This document shows, in pieces, positions 46,169 to 56,280 of a DNA stretch of 64,000 bases. Below the pieces are notes generated by a model. The model was not told the origin of the DNA. It saw only the letters and a program-made list of their open reading frames with translations, and did not search any database. Positions within the stretch are counted from its first letter, which is position 1; the number at the start of each line of letters is the position of its first letter. A program made the position numbers and the translations under genes. Source of the DNA: Gentiana macrophylla (Eukaryota > Streptophyta > Magnoliopsida > Gentianales > Gentianaceae); the NCBI GenBank assembly GCA_026214975.1, contig JAOBSW010000361.1, positions 62,001 through 126,000 on the forward strand, read 5' to 3'.

Positions 46169-46981
46169 TCCCTAAGGCGAAGTACTAGGCTGAATTATAT
46201 TCCTTTCAAGCATATCCTTAAGTTGAGCTTTCAACTCCTTCAATTCCGCCGGTGCCATTCTATAAGGTGCCTTAGCAACTGGTGCCGCTCCGGTTACCAA
46301 CTTGATCTCAAACTCTATCTCTCTATCCGTCATGTTTCCCGGTAACTCTTCTGGAAACACTTCAGAGTATTCCTTTACTACAGGGGTTTCCTAACTTAGG
46401 CTTCACTTGTTCCACATCCACTGCGTATAACAAGTAGCCTTCACAACTCTTTGGACAAGCCCTTATCGCCTTAACTTCTGAAATTATCGGATGACGCTTC
46501 CTACTAGGCTTGTATACATTACCTTGATAAGTCTTAAATGATTTCCCAGGTATCTTAAAGGTCACTCTCTTTTCTCTACAATCCAGGTGAACATAATTCT
46601 CGGATAGCCAGTCTATTCCAAGAATTACATCGAAATTCGAAAAGTCCAAAACTGTGAAGTCACTTTTGCATCGATAAGGTCCAACTCGAACACCCACTTA
46701 GGGTATCGTCCTAGTTACTTTAGTTACCTTTCCTAGTGGTGTAGTTATTTCCAAAGTGTCTCTGAAGGTAGATTTAACTTTTTAGCTATCTTAGACGACA
46801 CAAACGTGTTAGCCGCTCCCGTATCAAACATAGCCGTAACTGCTAAGTTGTCTAATATTATCGTACCTGAGATAACATTATCATCCGGTTCTGCATACTC
46901 TGCATCCACGGAAAAAACTCGAACAGGCCGACTCGGGCCGCCTTTCCCGCTTCCTTGATTTCGAGTTCCTCTCAGCACCAT
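46169..46981 (-). pseudogene. G1 pol: protease and N-terminus of reverse transcriptase
   Basis: On the minus strand 46745-46981 encodes an aspartic protease with the active-site block AMFDTGAANTFVSS. The frame continues after breaks at 46362-46697 with FDVILGIDWLSENYVHLDC. Then 46172-46360 encodes the RT start (FPEELPGNMTDREIEFEI, APYRMAPAELKELKAQL). It joins the RT at 37122 if C4 is removed. Frame changes at about 46361 and 46700-46745 break it. Protease would process the gag-pol precursor. Confidence 0.9.
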
Positions 46982-46989
46982 TAATGACT

Positions 46990-47500
46990 GAAGGCTTGTC
47001 CTTGAAGGTCTCAGCTTCCAAGACCTTGTTCAATATTCAGCCATGTTCCTTGGTGTACTTTCCAACCTTCCCGCTTGGATCTCACGGAACAAACCATTCT
47101 TGAACAACTGAAACTGCACTATGCAACTTCTAATCGGTGCATTCCTCACCGGAAGGTACTTCCTTATGTTTACAATCCATGTAAACAAAAATCTTGGATA
47201 GCCGACCTATACCAAGAATTACACCATGATTCGTAGAATTCAAAACTATAGGGTCCTTTTCTTCTTCGTCTTCTTTTTCAACAGTAAACTCTAACACGAC
47301 CAGCAACATTTTCAAGATGAACCACAACTACTAGACCCCCATCTTGAACCAAACCACTCGCTTCTTGCTGGGCCCTAGAACTTCCGATTCCAAACTTACC
47401 AACACTAGTATCTCTAAGAATACCAAACATTCTGAGAGATCAGGAAGGATCAGAATGTTACTATGTGGTCTAAAGAGATCTTATCTTAAGGAAGGAAGCC
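46990..47500 (-). pseudogene. G1 5-prime internal region: gag fragment and a second protease-like fragment
   Basis: Minus-strand sequence near 47010-47120 resembles a gypsy gag core (FKNGLFREIQAG), only about 45 residues. Upstream in element orientation, 47130-47327 encodes a diverged copy of the protease C-terminal motif (VILGIGRLSKIFVYMDC) normally found after gag. Hence gag is mostly deleted and a protease piece lies on its wrong side. The rest, to the primer site, has no recognisable content. Confidence 0.65.
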
Positions 47501-47512
47501 TAAAATACGTTT

Positions 47513-47526
47513 CACACTGATACCAA
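47513..47526 (-). promoter_or_regulatory. G1 primer binding site
   Basis: On the minus strand TTGGTATCAGTGTG lies one base after the 5-prime LTR end, a tRNA-Met-type site with divergence in its 3-prime half. Confidence 0.75.
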
Positions 47527-47527
47527 C

Positions 47528-49438
47528 TGTAACTCCCCGTACCCGGACACCGAGTCCTTATCCTGAAAAGGAATGTTCGGCACGTATAAAATAAAATAAA
47601 TTCCACTTTATACGTAAACCTCTACTACGTCGTATCGAGTTAAGCAAAACAGAAGCAAAAGACTCGGGAATAAATTTTTTTCAATAACCAAGAATAGAAA
47701 GTCAATATCTAAAGAGAGAAATGTAATATTTATTACATAGGAAAACCAAACGAAACCCAAACGTACCAAAACCTCCAAACGTATACTAAAAGGAAATTAC
47801 AATGTTTCCCAAGGAAAACTCCAAGTCTAAAGCATAAATAAAACATGAATAAATAAACTCTTCAACTTTGGCATCCTTAAACGTTGTCAACAAAGTCCTC
47901 ATCGATCTCTGGATCAACCTGTTCATCTTCTCTCCCTCAAACACATAAAAAACATGCATTTGAGGTAAGTACATTGTACAAAGCAAGAGGTAGAAGCTAC
48001 AATTTTATTAAGGTTTATAATTAAAAGATTATCTTTGCGAGACCGACTCAATCTAGGTTTCACTTCATGTCCATCAACATGTCATGACTATACGTTTCTA
48101 GCTTAGCTTATCTGGGTTACGTCATCACTCAAGGGCACTATGTAAGATGTGTATCCATCACGAGATATACTTGCCAACTAGGGTGAATAGCACCGATAGT
48201 TATAGGATCTCCCCGGTATGCATATACGTTCGATGAATTTCCTCCACTACCCTTCAGCCTTTTGAGCCAGTAGCATTGTTCACCTTTTATGAACGTATCA
48301 CATCTCCAATATGAATTGGTGCCTAACCAAGAATAGACGATGTTTTATCTTTTACTATCACAGATGTAGTTTTATTGTGCATTAACTAGCCAGCTAAGTG
48401 TTTTCAAGGCAAAGCTCACCTTATCAACTCTACTCAATCACTTAGACAACTAGACATCACATCCTATCAAGTACACATGCATTGATGAACTCTAGTTCAT
48501 CAAAGCACAAGCCCTTTCATGCCTTCAACTCCCTTTAAGAGTACATCCGGTGCCGAAACTAAATGAATCAGAAGCTTGTTCAGGCTTAATTAATGTTATA
48601 AGGTCAAAGAACAATGTTTAAAACTCATATCATAGCTATCCAGTGCGCATACACTGGGTTCAGTGTGCACGCAGTGAGCCTCTATAAGTAAAAACTCAAA
48701 TTATGTTCGTCCAATGTGCATGCACTGGATCTGGTGCGCACGCACTGGGTTCCGGTGTGCATGCACTAGCTCTCTGAATGTAAAAATTTACTTTCTGGTC
48801 CTCCAGTGCATCCGCACAGGGCTTGGTGTGCCCGCACCAAGCGCGTCAACTTCTTAAAACTCAGTTTTGACCCCTAATCGATCTCCAATCGTTCTCAAAC
48901 AGGTTCAACATCATAATACTCATAAAAGGGCATAAAAACACAGCTTTTATCTATCATAACATCTGTAGATCCTTAGGGAATACGAAGGTAGGATTTCTAG
49001 CATAATAATCATCTAAAACCTTAAAACGAAACCTAATAAACCATTATTAACTTGTAGGAAGATCCTCTTACCTTTAGCAAGCTAATCCAAATACAAAAAC
49101 TCAGAAAACTTCAGCAAACTCGAACCTTTTTCTGCAGGAACCGATGTGATCAATCCATAAATACATTAGATACGATCACACGCTTCTATAATAACAAAAC
49201 TACGAAAGGTATGAGTTTTGGTCTTCAAAACTCATCCAAGAACACATCTAGGTCGAATTACATACCTTAACAAAGCTCTGATCTTTGAGTATTGAAACGA
49301 CGCTCCTTTCGCGACGATTCCAACGCTCTACTCTCGAATCTAAAAACGTTTGAGATTCGACTTAGAAAACGGAAGAAATCTCTCAGCCCTTTTCTCAAGC
49401 TCTCACACGCAGGAAGGGGAGATTAGGAGGAGAAAATT
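47528..49438 (-). repeat. G1 5-prime LTR, truncated at its upstream end
   Basis: In plus-strand reading it starts TGTAACTCCCCGTACC and matches 1-1454 plus 33997-34156. The last roughly 257 bases of the LTR (those at 34157-34414 in the other copy) are missing; unrelated sequence begins at 49439. The palindromic array recurs at 48648-48845. Confidence 0.9.
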
Positions 49439-49466
49439 CTTAGAGATCAAGTCACTTTGCTGACAA

Positions 49467-49788
49467 TACCATATTTTATACTTTGCATCTTTCATAGTGA
49501 AGAAGAAATTTCATAACAGATTTTCGAGTTCGTCGCATCTGAGTCATTACAAGTGCCGTAGAATCAGCAGGTAATGATTGTTGTATCTTGGGAGACGATT
49601 GTGATTACCGTGGGCACGAATTCGGTCTAAATTCGCCTTAAGGATAGAGTGCCAACTCGGCTCAATCCATAAGTTTTTGTTTTTCACGTTTTCTATCATT
49701 TTAATTTCCCAGCACCTCTGTATTTGTTTAATCAATGTTTAAATTGGTGTTGACAGCATGCAAATTGAATTAAATGTGCCAGCAATCT
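49467..49788 (+). repeat. Copia LTR fragment repeated at 57637-57952
   Basis: About 320 bp matches 57637-57952 in the same orientation, from ataccatattttatac to aattaaatgtgcca. The first 248 bp correspond to the end of the C7 LTR (terminus cccagca here, cccaaca there), and the match extends about 70 bp beyond that terminus. It may be a truncated 5-prime LTR of the same old element or a copied block. Confidence 0.75.
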
Positions 49789-50118
49789 TAAGACGAATTT
49801 TTTGTTTCTTGTTTTTGTTTTAATGAGGTAGTACAGTGCATGCTATTCACATTATATTAACCGTAAGTCTAGTTTTTGCTTTGAACCGGAACTTGTGTTG
49901 TGCGTCTAGGAGCTTTCTGGGAATTAGATTAATTCTTATTAGAGGATCAATATATATTTCAAGATAGTAGTTCACCGCATATACATTGAGTGTTTTATTT
50001 TTATTTATCCTTTTTCTCGTAAAAACATCGGTACTGCATATGCCTATAGTTGCGTTTATAACCACTTTGTAAACACATTTGTCATATATGTGCAGCAGTA
50101 GCTGTTAAACATTTGTTT
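49789..50118. other. Unassigned interval
   Basis: No domain, ORF of note or repeat was recognised between the LTR fragment and T5. It could be internal sequence of the old copia element whose 3-prime LTR is at 57170. Confidence 0.4.
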
Positions 50119-50123
50119 TGCAG

Positions 50124-50291
50124 TAATAGAGAAATATAATTGTATTATATCGATAAAATTGATAAAATATTACAATAATTATAGCATAATTAATGAAAGA
50201 TAGAAGTTTATCTAAACCAAATAATATATCTTAACATAATTCAAATTCAAATATAATTATCTAAACAACCTAATCTTGTTATGGATGAACA
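50124..50291 (-). repeat. T5 3-prime LTR
   Basis: It matches 51647-51815, with divergence in the last 15-20 bases (cttgttatggatgaaca against cttgtcattatctctaaca). Confidence 0.8.
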
Positions 50292-50910
50292 TGGAGATTG
50301 ACTCGTAATGAATGGATCTGGTCTCCTCCACATTGTGTCTGCAACAACTTCTCCATATCAATCGGCATCAACCTCTCCACAACTTGATATTCCTTGAAGC
50401 TGTTATGGATGGATCAAAAAGTTTGGAAGAGTCATAGATGAAATTAAGGGAATCATATCCTGTGATAGAGAGGAGGATGTATTTGGTGGGAATATAAAAA
50501 AGAAATAGAAGAAAGCAGAATTTATAGACTGAGATATAGATTGAAATAGAGCAAATCAAAAGAGTGAAAGGATAGGTGCCGAGAAAAAAGTCAATTGAGA
50601 GACATAAAGTATTTTGATGACTAGAAAGAAATAAGAAAATAGGTGTAGAATTCATACTAGAAAGAAAGAGATCGGAAGCCGGAAAGAAGAATTCATGCTA
50701 GAAAGAAAGGAGAGAAAAGAATAGTTTAGGACTATCACTAGCTAAGTGATTGAATTGTCCATATTTTTTTAAATAAAAGAAAGGGTAAACCACGGATGTT
50801 GGGGTTTGCGAGATTAGTAATGACAAGATAGTTATTTATTTTGAAAAAAAAATTAATGGAAAAAAATAAATGATACGAAAGAGGACCGAGAAGACGGCAG
50901 AGCAACAGAT

Positions 50911-51231
50911 TCATCCCCACCAAATAGCTAACAAGCAGCAGGAGGAGCATCTTTGACCGGAGATCGGATCACAAGCTTTTTTTTTTCTTTCTAAATAGAA
51001 GCTGCGGCACAGATTCAGATCTTCTGTAACCACCGGCAGGAAGACTTCATCAACAACGAGATGACGGTGATGCGGTGACTGTGAGACCAACGAGACATTA
51101 GAAGAAGGGGAACCGAAGTACTGAGAAATCACGTTGATCTCCATACTGACGGCATTGGAGGGAGCTACATCTTCGTCGGAAAAGGAGAAATCGACCGAGT
51201 CGCTGTCGTGGTTGGGGTCGAGGTTTTGCAT
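50911..51231 (-). CDS. ORF inside T5, unknown product
   Basis: A 106-codon open frame from the ATG at 51229-51231, acidic and Ser/Asp-rich at the start (MQNLDPNHDSDSVDFSFSDE), with a Cys-containing C-terminus. I do not recognise it. It is not gag or pol. It lies centrally in the element with upstream Pro-rich open sequence in another frame (51232-51355). It may be a captured host gene segment, but that is inference; it may also be a chance ORF. Confidence 0.3.
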   Translation of the reverse strand: MQNLDPNHDSDSVDFSFSDEDVAPSNAVSMEINVISQYFGSPSSNVSLVSQSPHHRHLVVDEVFLPVVTEDLNLCRSFYLERKKKACDPISGQRCSSCCLLAIWWG

Positions 51232-51477
51232 AGAGAGATGTATTTTTCAGCCAGGGATGGCGGCGATTTCTTGGGTGGGCGGTGGGGGGTGGGAAGAATT
51301 TCTGAAGGCTTGCCATTGTCATTGTTTCTCCGGTAAGGGAATTCGCCGGAGGTGATGGATGTAGCAGGACTTGAAGGAGACGGAGGCCAAGGAAAAGAGA
51401 TCGATGTTAAAGGAATAATAAAAAAAATCTACGGAGGAAAGAAGACGGGTGAGGGGTGAGGGTTCGTTTACATTAAT

Positions 51478-51630
51478 GATACGAACCCCCATCCATATAA
51501 ATATTTTGAAAGATGTCCAGGATTTGAATTCGAACGACGTTAGATATGAACCCCCACCCAGATAAATATTTTGAAAGACGTCCAATATTTTGAAACACAT
51601 CCAGGATTCAAATTCGAACGACGTTAGTCG
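51478..51630. repeat. Two-copy direct repeat next to the T5 primer site
   Basis: A unit of about 66 bp (gaacccccatccatataaat, then attcgaacgacgttag) occurs twice; the second copy carries an extra block of about 20 bp that itself repeats part of the unit. Confidence 0.75.
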
Positions 51631-51632
51631 GA

Positions 51633-51646
51633 GAGCTCTGATACCA
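51633..51646 (-). promoter_or_regulatory. T5 primer binding site
   Basis: On the minus strand TGGTATCAGAGCTC lies immediately inside the 5-prime LTR and matches initiator tRNA-Met over 12 bases. Confidence 0.85.
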
Positions 51647-51815
51647 TAATAGAGAAATATAATTGTATTGCATTGATAAAATTGATAAAACATTACAATA
51701 TTTATAGGCTATTAATGATAGATAAAAGTTTATCTAAACCAAATAATATATCCTAACATAATTCAAATTCAAATATAATTATCTAAACAACCTAATCTTG
51801 TCATTATCTCTAACA
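51647..51815 (-). repeat. T5 5-prime LTR
   Basis: 169 bp, TGTTAGAG to CTCTATTA in element orientation. Confidence 0.85.
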
Positions 51816-52130
51816 TGCAGTGGTGTGTGAATGGATAAAAAATAACTATGTAATGTGAAGTATACTCGATATGAGTATGGTTTCGTCTTTAACTTTTAAT
51901 CTGAAAAGAGTGTAATCTGTGATTATACTATAGGGGAAATTGTTTATTTACTAATTTCTGAATATATTTTTGTTTAATTAGTATTTCTCAAAAGATTTGT
52001 TGTCTATATAGAATCAGCTGCTCTTCGTTCTCCGAAATAATATGCAAGACCAAAAATACCCCGATCTTTTATAAAAACAAAAAGAAAAACATTACTTCAG
52101 TAGCTCACTCAAAGCCCCAATGGGTTACAA

Positions 52131-52270
52131 TCATATCAATCCAAATCGAATTAACATTAAGGGGAATGTTTCATCCCAAATCGAATTAACATTAAGGGAC
52201 AATCATATCATCCCAAATCGACTTAACATTAAGGGTGTATCACCCCAAATTGACTTAACATTAAGGGGAA
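52131..52270. repeat. Four-copy minisatellite
   Basis: Four copies of a core like ccaaatcgaattaacattaa at 52141, 52176, 52213 and 52245 (periods 35, 37, 32) with variable spacers. The two halves differ by gaatt against gactt. Confidence 0.9.
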
Positions 52271-52815
52271 GAGTGTGTTTTCAGGGATTAATGTTTTAAG
52301 ACAATTAATTTCCGATATTAAACAATTTCCCAATGATATTTATGATGATTAACCATGTTCAGCAATGATTAAGGATGACATGACAGACAGAGTATTAAGG
52401 AGGGTTATTCACTGATGTCACTCTCCATTCTAATAAGTTTTCCTTTTATCTCGTTCTCATAAACGTGTACATGATTCATCAACACTCTAAATTAATGAAT
52501 GGATATTATCAATGGTTCCATGATATTTGAATTAATTCCAGAAGGACTTCACTGTAAATGAAAAATTGTAAATTTAAATGTTAATTTAAAATAGAGGTGG
52601 GCGGGAGCAATAAAATTTAATTTTTTATTTATTTGGGTTAACCGAGTTTAAATTAATAATTTACCATCAGAAAATTATTTGGGTTTCTAGGAATTTTTTT
52701 AAGAGATAGAATGTAGAGAGGGAAATTTTTTGGTTTCTAAACTTCTATTCTACTATGGTTTTGGTGACGAGTTGACGACTTATATAATCCTGGTGTGAGC
52801 CACTCATGTTTTGCC

Positions 52816-52882
52816 ACGTGTCTCATTTCTGGCCACACAAAACCAATTAATATTACTTGTTTTGCTTGTGTGGCCGACACGT
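52816..52882. repeat. Imperfect inverted repeat
   Basis: Outer arms acgtgtc (52816-52822) and gacacgt (52876-52882), inner arms ggccacacaa (52831-52840) and ttgtgtggcc (52866-52875). The left arm includes the G-box-like core ccacgtgtc. It may be a MITE relic or chance. Confidence 0.7.
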
Positions 52883-53451
52883 TTCCCGACAACTGTCACT
52901 ATTTATCAACAGTGTATGTAATTATTCCTCCTTTTTTCATGTAAATTCAAGTGTTTGAATTTTCAAATTTATAACGATTCTGAGAAGGTATTTTTATCAT
53001 TCCAATTAATAATCTTTTTGTATTATTTTTTTGGACTCCGCTTTATGGAATACCATATACACAAGAAATTTTGAAAAATATACTATATGAACAATTGCCC
53101 ATTATACTATAGACTTTCTCGAGTATCTAATATTAGGAGAAAACGTAAATAATGTTTAATTCGTTGAGCATCTATGAGATGCACATGCAAATGGAATAAA
53201 CAAATTGACATAGCAATGTCGTATAAGTGCAAGAAGTGCACTTGTCTGTCGAGGTTATAAATTTCAAGTGTATGTGTTGAAACCAAGTTGATTAAGTCAC
53301 TATTTCCGACGGTAGGAAAGACTCGAAACCTTTAATTTTAGTTCATGCTAAAATGCGTAATTTAATCTATAATTTTATTAGACCTAGTGCATCTGGATCG
53401 ATTCTCCGCCGCTCCCATCTCCACCAACCACCGCCGTCCAAACTTTTCACC

Positions 53452-55179
53452 ATGGAGCCTAGTGCTGCCATGGAAACCGACGATACCGGCCAATCTGTTG
53501 AAGAAGCCGATATCCTTAGAAAAAGTGCTGACAAATGGAAAGAGTTCAATTTGCCACCAGCCGATCGGTCATCACCTTGGGCTCTCCGCGGTGGTGCAAA
53601 ATTGCTTAAGGAACCTAAACGTCACTCAGCCTTCTACACCGGAGAAGGTGAAGATGAATCGGACATTGCCGATTTCATGACGATTGCAGAAAATTGGAGA
53701 GGCACAGAAGTAGATGACGACCCAATTGAAATCCCAGTGCTGGAGTGTGTGGATTTGTGGATGCCTTGGCGACGAGCAGCCATTGTGAAGGTCTTAGGTC
53801 GCAGTGTGTCTTACCGGATTCTGAGTCAAAGGTTGCACAGCTGTGGTGTTCAGAGGGAGAACTGGGCATCGTGGATTTGGCCTCAGACTATTATGTTGTA
53901 CGATTTGGATGTAAAGAAGACTATGAAAGAGCTTTGACCATGGGGCCTTGGACAGTACAGGGTCACTACTTGACCGTCATGAAATGGCGGCCTTTCTTCC
54001 AGCCATCAAAACAGAAAATACTATCCACCCATGTTTGAGTCCGTTTTCCAGGTATGCCATTGGAATTGTTCGAGAAAGAAGAGTTTTTGCTGCAATTGGC
54101 AAGAAGAGTCGAAAACCGGGCAAAGTGGATGTTGTCACTTGCAAATCAACAAGGGCGAATATGTACGAATTTGCGTCGAGATGAACTTAAATCAGGTATT
54201 GAGGCATAAAGTTGTATTAAATGGAAATTATTTTGGAGTAGAATATGAGGGCCTTCAACAAATTTTCTTTGAGTGTGGTAGAATAGGCCATAAAACACTT
54301 GATTGCCCAGCAAAACAGCCACCAGATGACCCAAACCAGGGGCAAACATCAAACTCTACTGACCAGCCGAAGAAGCCGGATAGCCCAACCCCTGATAGAC
54401 CATTTGGCCCATGGATGATTGCTACAACAAGGAGAAGACGACCTACTCAAGGTCAGAAGGGTAGAAGTGAGAAGCAAGATGGCCGGAAACAGAATGAACA
54501 ACAAGATGGGTCTAGAAATATTGTGGAATCCCCAAGAGAACAGGGACAGGGTGCTGTCAATGGAGGTTCGCGTTTCAGTGTGCTGTATGAAGTTGAACCA
54601 ATGGAGGACCATTTGGAACATGTTAATGAGGATGACGCTCTAAAGACGCTGCAAGGACAGATGGAGGCCGTAACCAAAAATAGTAGTGAACCCATAATTT
54701 CTCTGTTGTCTAAGGAGCAGGCAAGTGCTCCAAGAGGTAAAACAAAGAATAGTTCATCATCAAGGGAACCCAATTCATTTAAAACTCCTTCCCAGGAGAC
54801 ATGGAAAAGAAAAGGACCTGTTGTAAGCGAGAGACCACAAGTTAACCCATCCAAATGCCCATCCATGAATTTTGGAGGTACCAAGGCCGTAGGTGCTCCA
54901 ACAAAACCACTGTATGATATTTCGAATGTGCAACCTCAGCAGCCACCCTCAAAAGAAGCTAAACAGCTCCCAGAAAAAACCCTTGAACCACTCGGCATTG
55001 CAATGAGTGCAGGGACTGAACAGCATTTAAATATTAAGCAGAAGCCCCCAGACACAAATACGGGTAAAGATGTGCAAAACCAACAGGAAAAAGAAGATGG
55101 CCGAAATGACGCAATGTGGAGATTGCGAGATGAGCCCCCGGATGACATAGGTTTGATGGGCATGAATGTCCAAACTTAA
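53452..55179 (+). pseudogene. L6 ORF1 (DUF4283-like plus zinc knuckle)
   Basis: The ATG at 53452 has a good context (caccatgg) and was chosen over an ATG at 53353, which lies inside the target duplication. The N-terminal region is acidic. A DUF4283-like RNA-binding domain spans about 53740-54180 (IVKVLGRSVSYRILSQRL, then YYVVRFGCKEDYERALTMG). The zinc knuckle is at about 54265-54305, FFECGRIGHKTLDC, lacking its first Cys (Phe instead). A long Pro/Gln/Lys-rich tail runs to 55179. Three lesions: a frameshift near 53840, a TGA at 54036-54038 where Trp is expected, and a frameshift near 54150. ORF1 proteins bind LINE RNA. Confidence 0.88.
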
Positions 55180-55195
55180 CTCAGTTAATTCAATT

Positions 55196-55425
55196 ATGCG
55201 GATTCTGGTATAGAATTATAGAGGAGTAGGGTCAGCGGTTTTTCTAATGAATTTGAAGGCCCTTCTCCTTGCACGAAAACCAGATATTATGTGCTTACTT
55301 GAAACACGAGCTAGCAGCCAAATGCATGGCGGATTCTTCTGAATTCGGACTTTACTCAGGTAATTTGCATGGAAGCAAGAGGCTATTTTGGGGGAATATG
55401 GTGTTTTTGGAAAGAAACAACTATC
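55196..55425 (+). pseudogene. L6 ORF2 fragment: start of endonuclease
   Basis: An ATG at 55196 opens MRILV, followed by a TAG where plant L1 ORF2 has Trp, then NYRGVGS and LLARKPDIMCLLETR, the N-terminal blocks of the APE-type endonuclease. Homology fades by about 55425 and the 3-prime UTR follows. Confidence 0.8.
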
Positions 55426-55663
55426 AGTTTGAAGCTGTTGCCGAGTATGCATCAATGTCTCAATGTTGCTGTGATGAGTAACAATAGACCACCACCGTAT
55501 GTGTTTATCTCTAGCATTTTTGAGCGTATCAATAACCTACGACTTGCATGGTGTATAGTTTAGATGAATAATTTTTCATACGAACTCGGTTGTAAATTGG
55601 TTTGCCAGTTGATGGCTTGATAATAAAGCGATCCCTTTATTTAAAAAAAAATGCGTAATTTAA

Positions 55664-56280
55664 AGTTTGTGCAATCAGGTGTGGCAGAAAATAATAATTG
55701 ATTTTATTGATGATAGCATATGATAATGATATGTTTATCTGTCAAGAAACTGAGATAAGACTGAAGATAATTATGTTGCTGAGACTTAACTGGGCATATG
55801 GATTTCGATAATTTGAAGTGATTGGGATTGAGCGTATGATGAATTGTTCAATGAATTTGTTAAGGCCCCAACATTATTCACTAAACCAATGCTTCACACA
55901 TACCTCAGTCGAATTGTTTTGCAAAAACACAATAACACTAAAAGAAATGATGAATGCCATGTTTATTAACTCGGGTTTATCCTAGAATTATTGGGGGAGG
56001 CGATCCTTTCGGCAATTGTAATTCTCAACTAAATACCACAATGGAATAGTGGAAAGGCTATTAGCCTATCTTCAAATTCCTGAAAGTGTGGGTGTGTTTA
56101 ACAAAGGTAGAAATACCTAAGACTTGGCAATCAAAATAACGGTTTGAGACACATTGCATAGTCATTGGATATGCAAATTCCAGTAGTGTGTATGGTTTCT
56201 GATGCATAACGTAGACGTTTCTAATAAAGGCTTTTAATATAGTGTTGATATATCCAGGACACATAATGAATCTTGGATTG
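55664..56280. other. Unassigned interval, possibly decayed copia pol
   Basis: No ORF or motif was recognised with confidence. It lies directly upstream of the recognisable RNase H remnant and may be its RT part. Confidence 0.4.

Larger units (their letters stand above)
1..49438 (-). mobile_element. G1: Ty3/gypsy chromovirus, outermost element of the nest
   Basis: This is a gypsy LTR retrotransposon read on the minus strand. Seen: a 3-prime LTR on the left (1-1454 and 33997-34414), a purine-rich tract, then pol in the gypsy order with integrase after RT and RNase H, a chromodomain at the integrase end, a protease upstream of RT, a primer site and a 5-prime LTR (47528-49438). The left LTR starts outside the window: base 1 aligns to about 47863 of the right LTR. 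The element is split by C1 in its left LTR and by C4 in RT. Most of gag is missing and pol carries several stops, so it is dead. The chromodomain places it among chromoviruses; the exact clade (Tekay/Del-like or other) is inference. Confidence 0.9.
50124..51815 (-). mobile_element. T5: short non-autonomous LTR element
   Basis: This 1692-bp element has direct repeats of about 169 bp at 50124-50291 and 51647-51815, flanked by TGCAG (50119-50123 and 51816-51820). In minus orientation the LTR begins TGTTAGAGATAATGAC. A primer site, TGGTATCAGAGCTC, follows the 5-prime LTR directly (51633-51646). The internal 1.36 kb encodes no gag or pol. This is the architecture of TRIM/SMART-like elements, but with a longer interior. 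The left LTR differs in its last 15-20 bases from the right one. It must depend on proteins from other copia elements. Confidence 0.85.
51821..53349. other. Intergenic interval, no gene recognised
   Basis: AT-rich sequence without a supported ORF. It holds a minisatellite (52131-52270) and an imperfect hairpin (52816-52882), annotated separately. Nothing else was recognised. Confidence 0.6.
53366..55647 (+). mobile_element. L6: L1-type LINE, internal deletion derivative
   Basis: The element is flanked by a 16-bp duplication, AAAATGCGTAATTTAA (53350-53365 and 55648-55663), and ends in an A-run after taataaagcgatccc. It contains a nearly complete ORF1 and about 75 codons of the ORF2 endonuclease, then passes straight to a 3-prime end. 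Most of ORF2, including all of RT, is absent. Usual LINE copies lose the 5-prime end; this one kept it. Confidence 0.85.

Noticed and set aside
53353..53451. Upstream ATG as the start of L6 ORF1
   Set aside because: The ATG at 53353 is within the target-site duplication, so it belongs to flanking DNA; the ATG at 53452 has a better context.
54453..54884. 143-codon minus-strand ORF
   Set aside because: Shadow of L6 ORF1 on the opposite strand.
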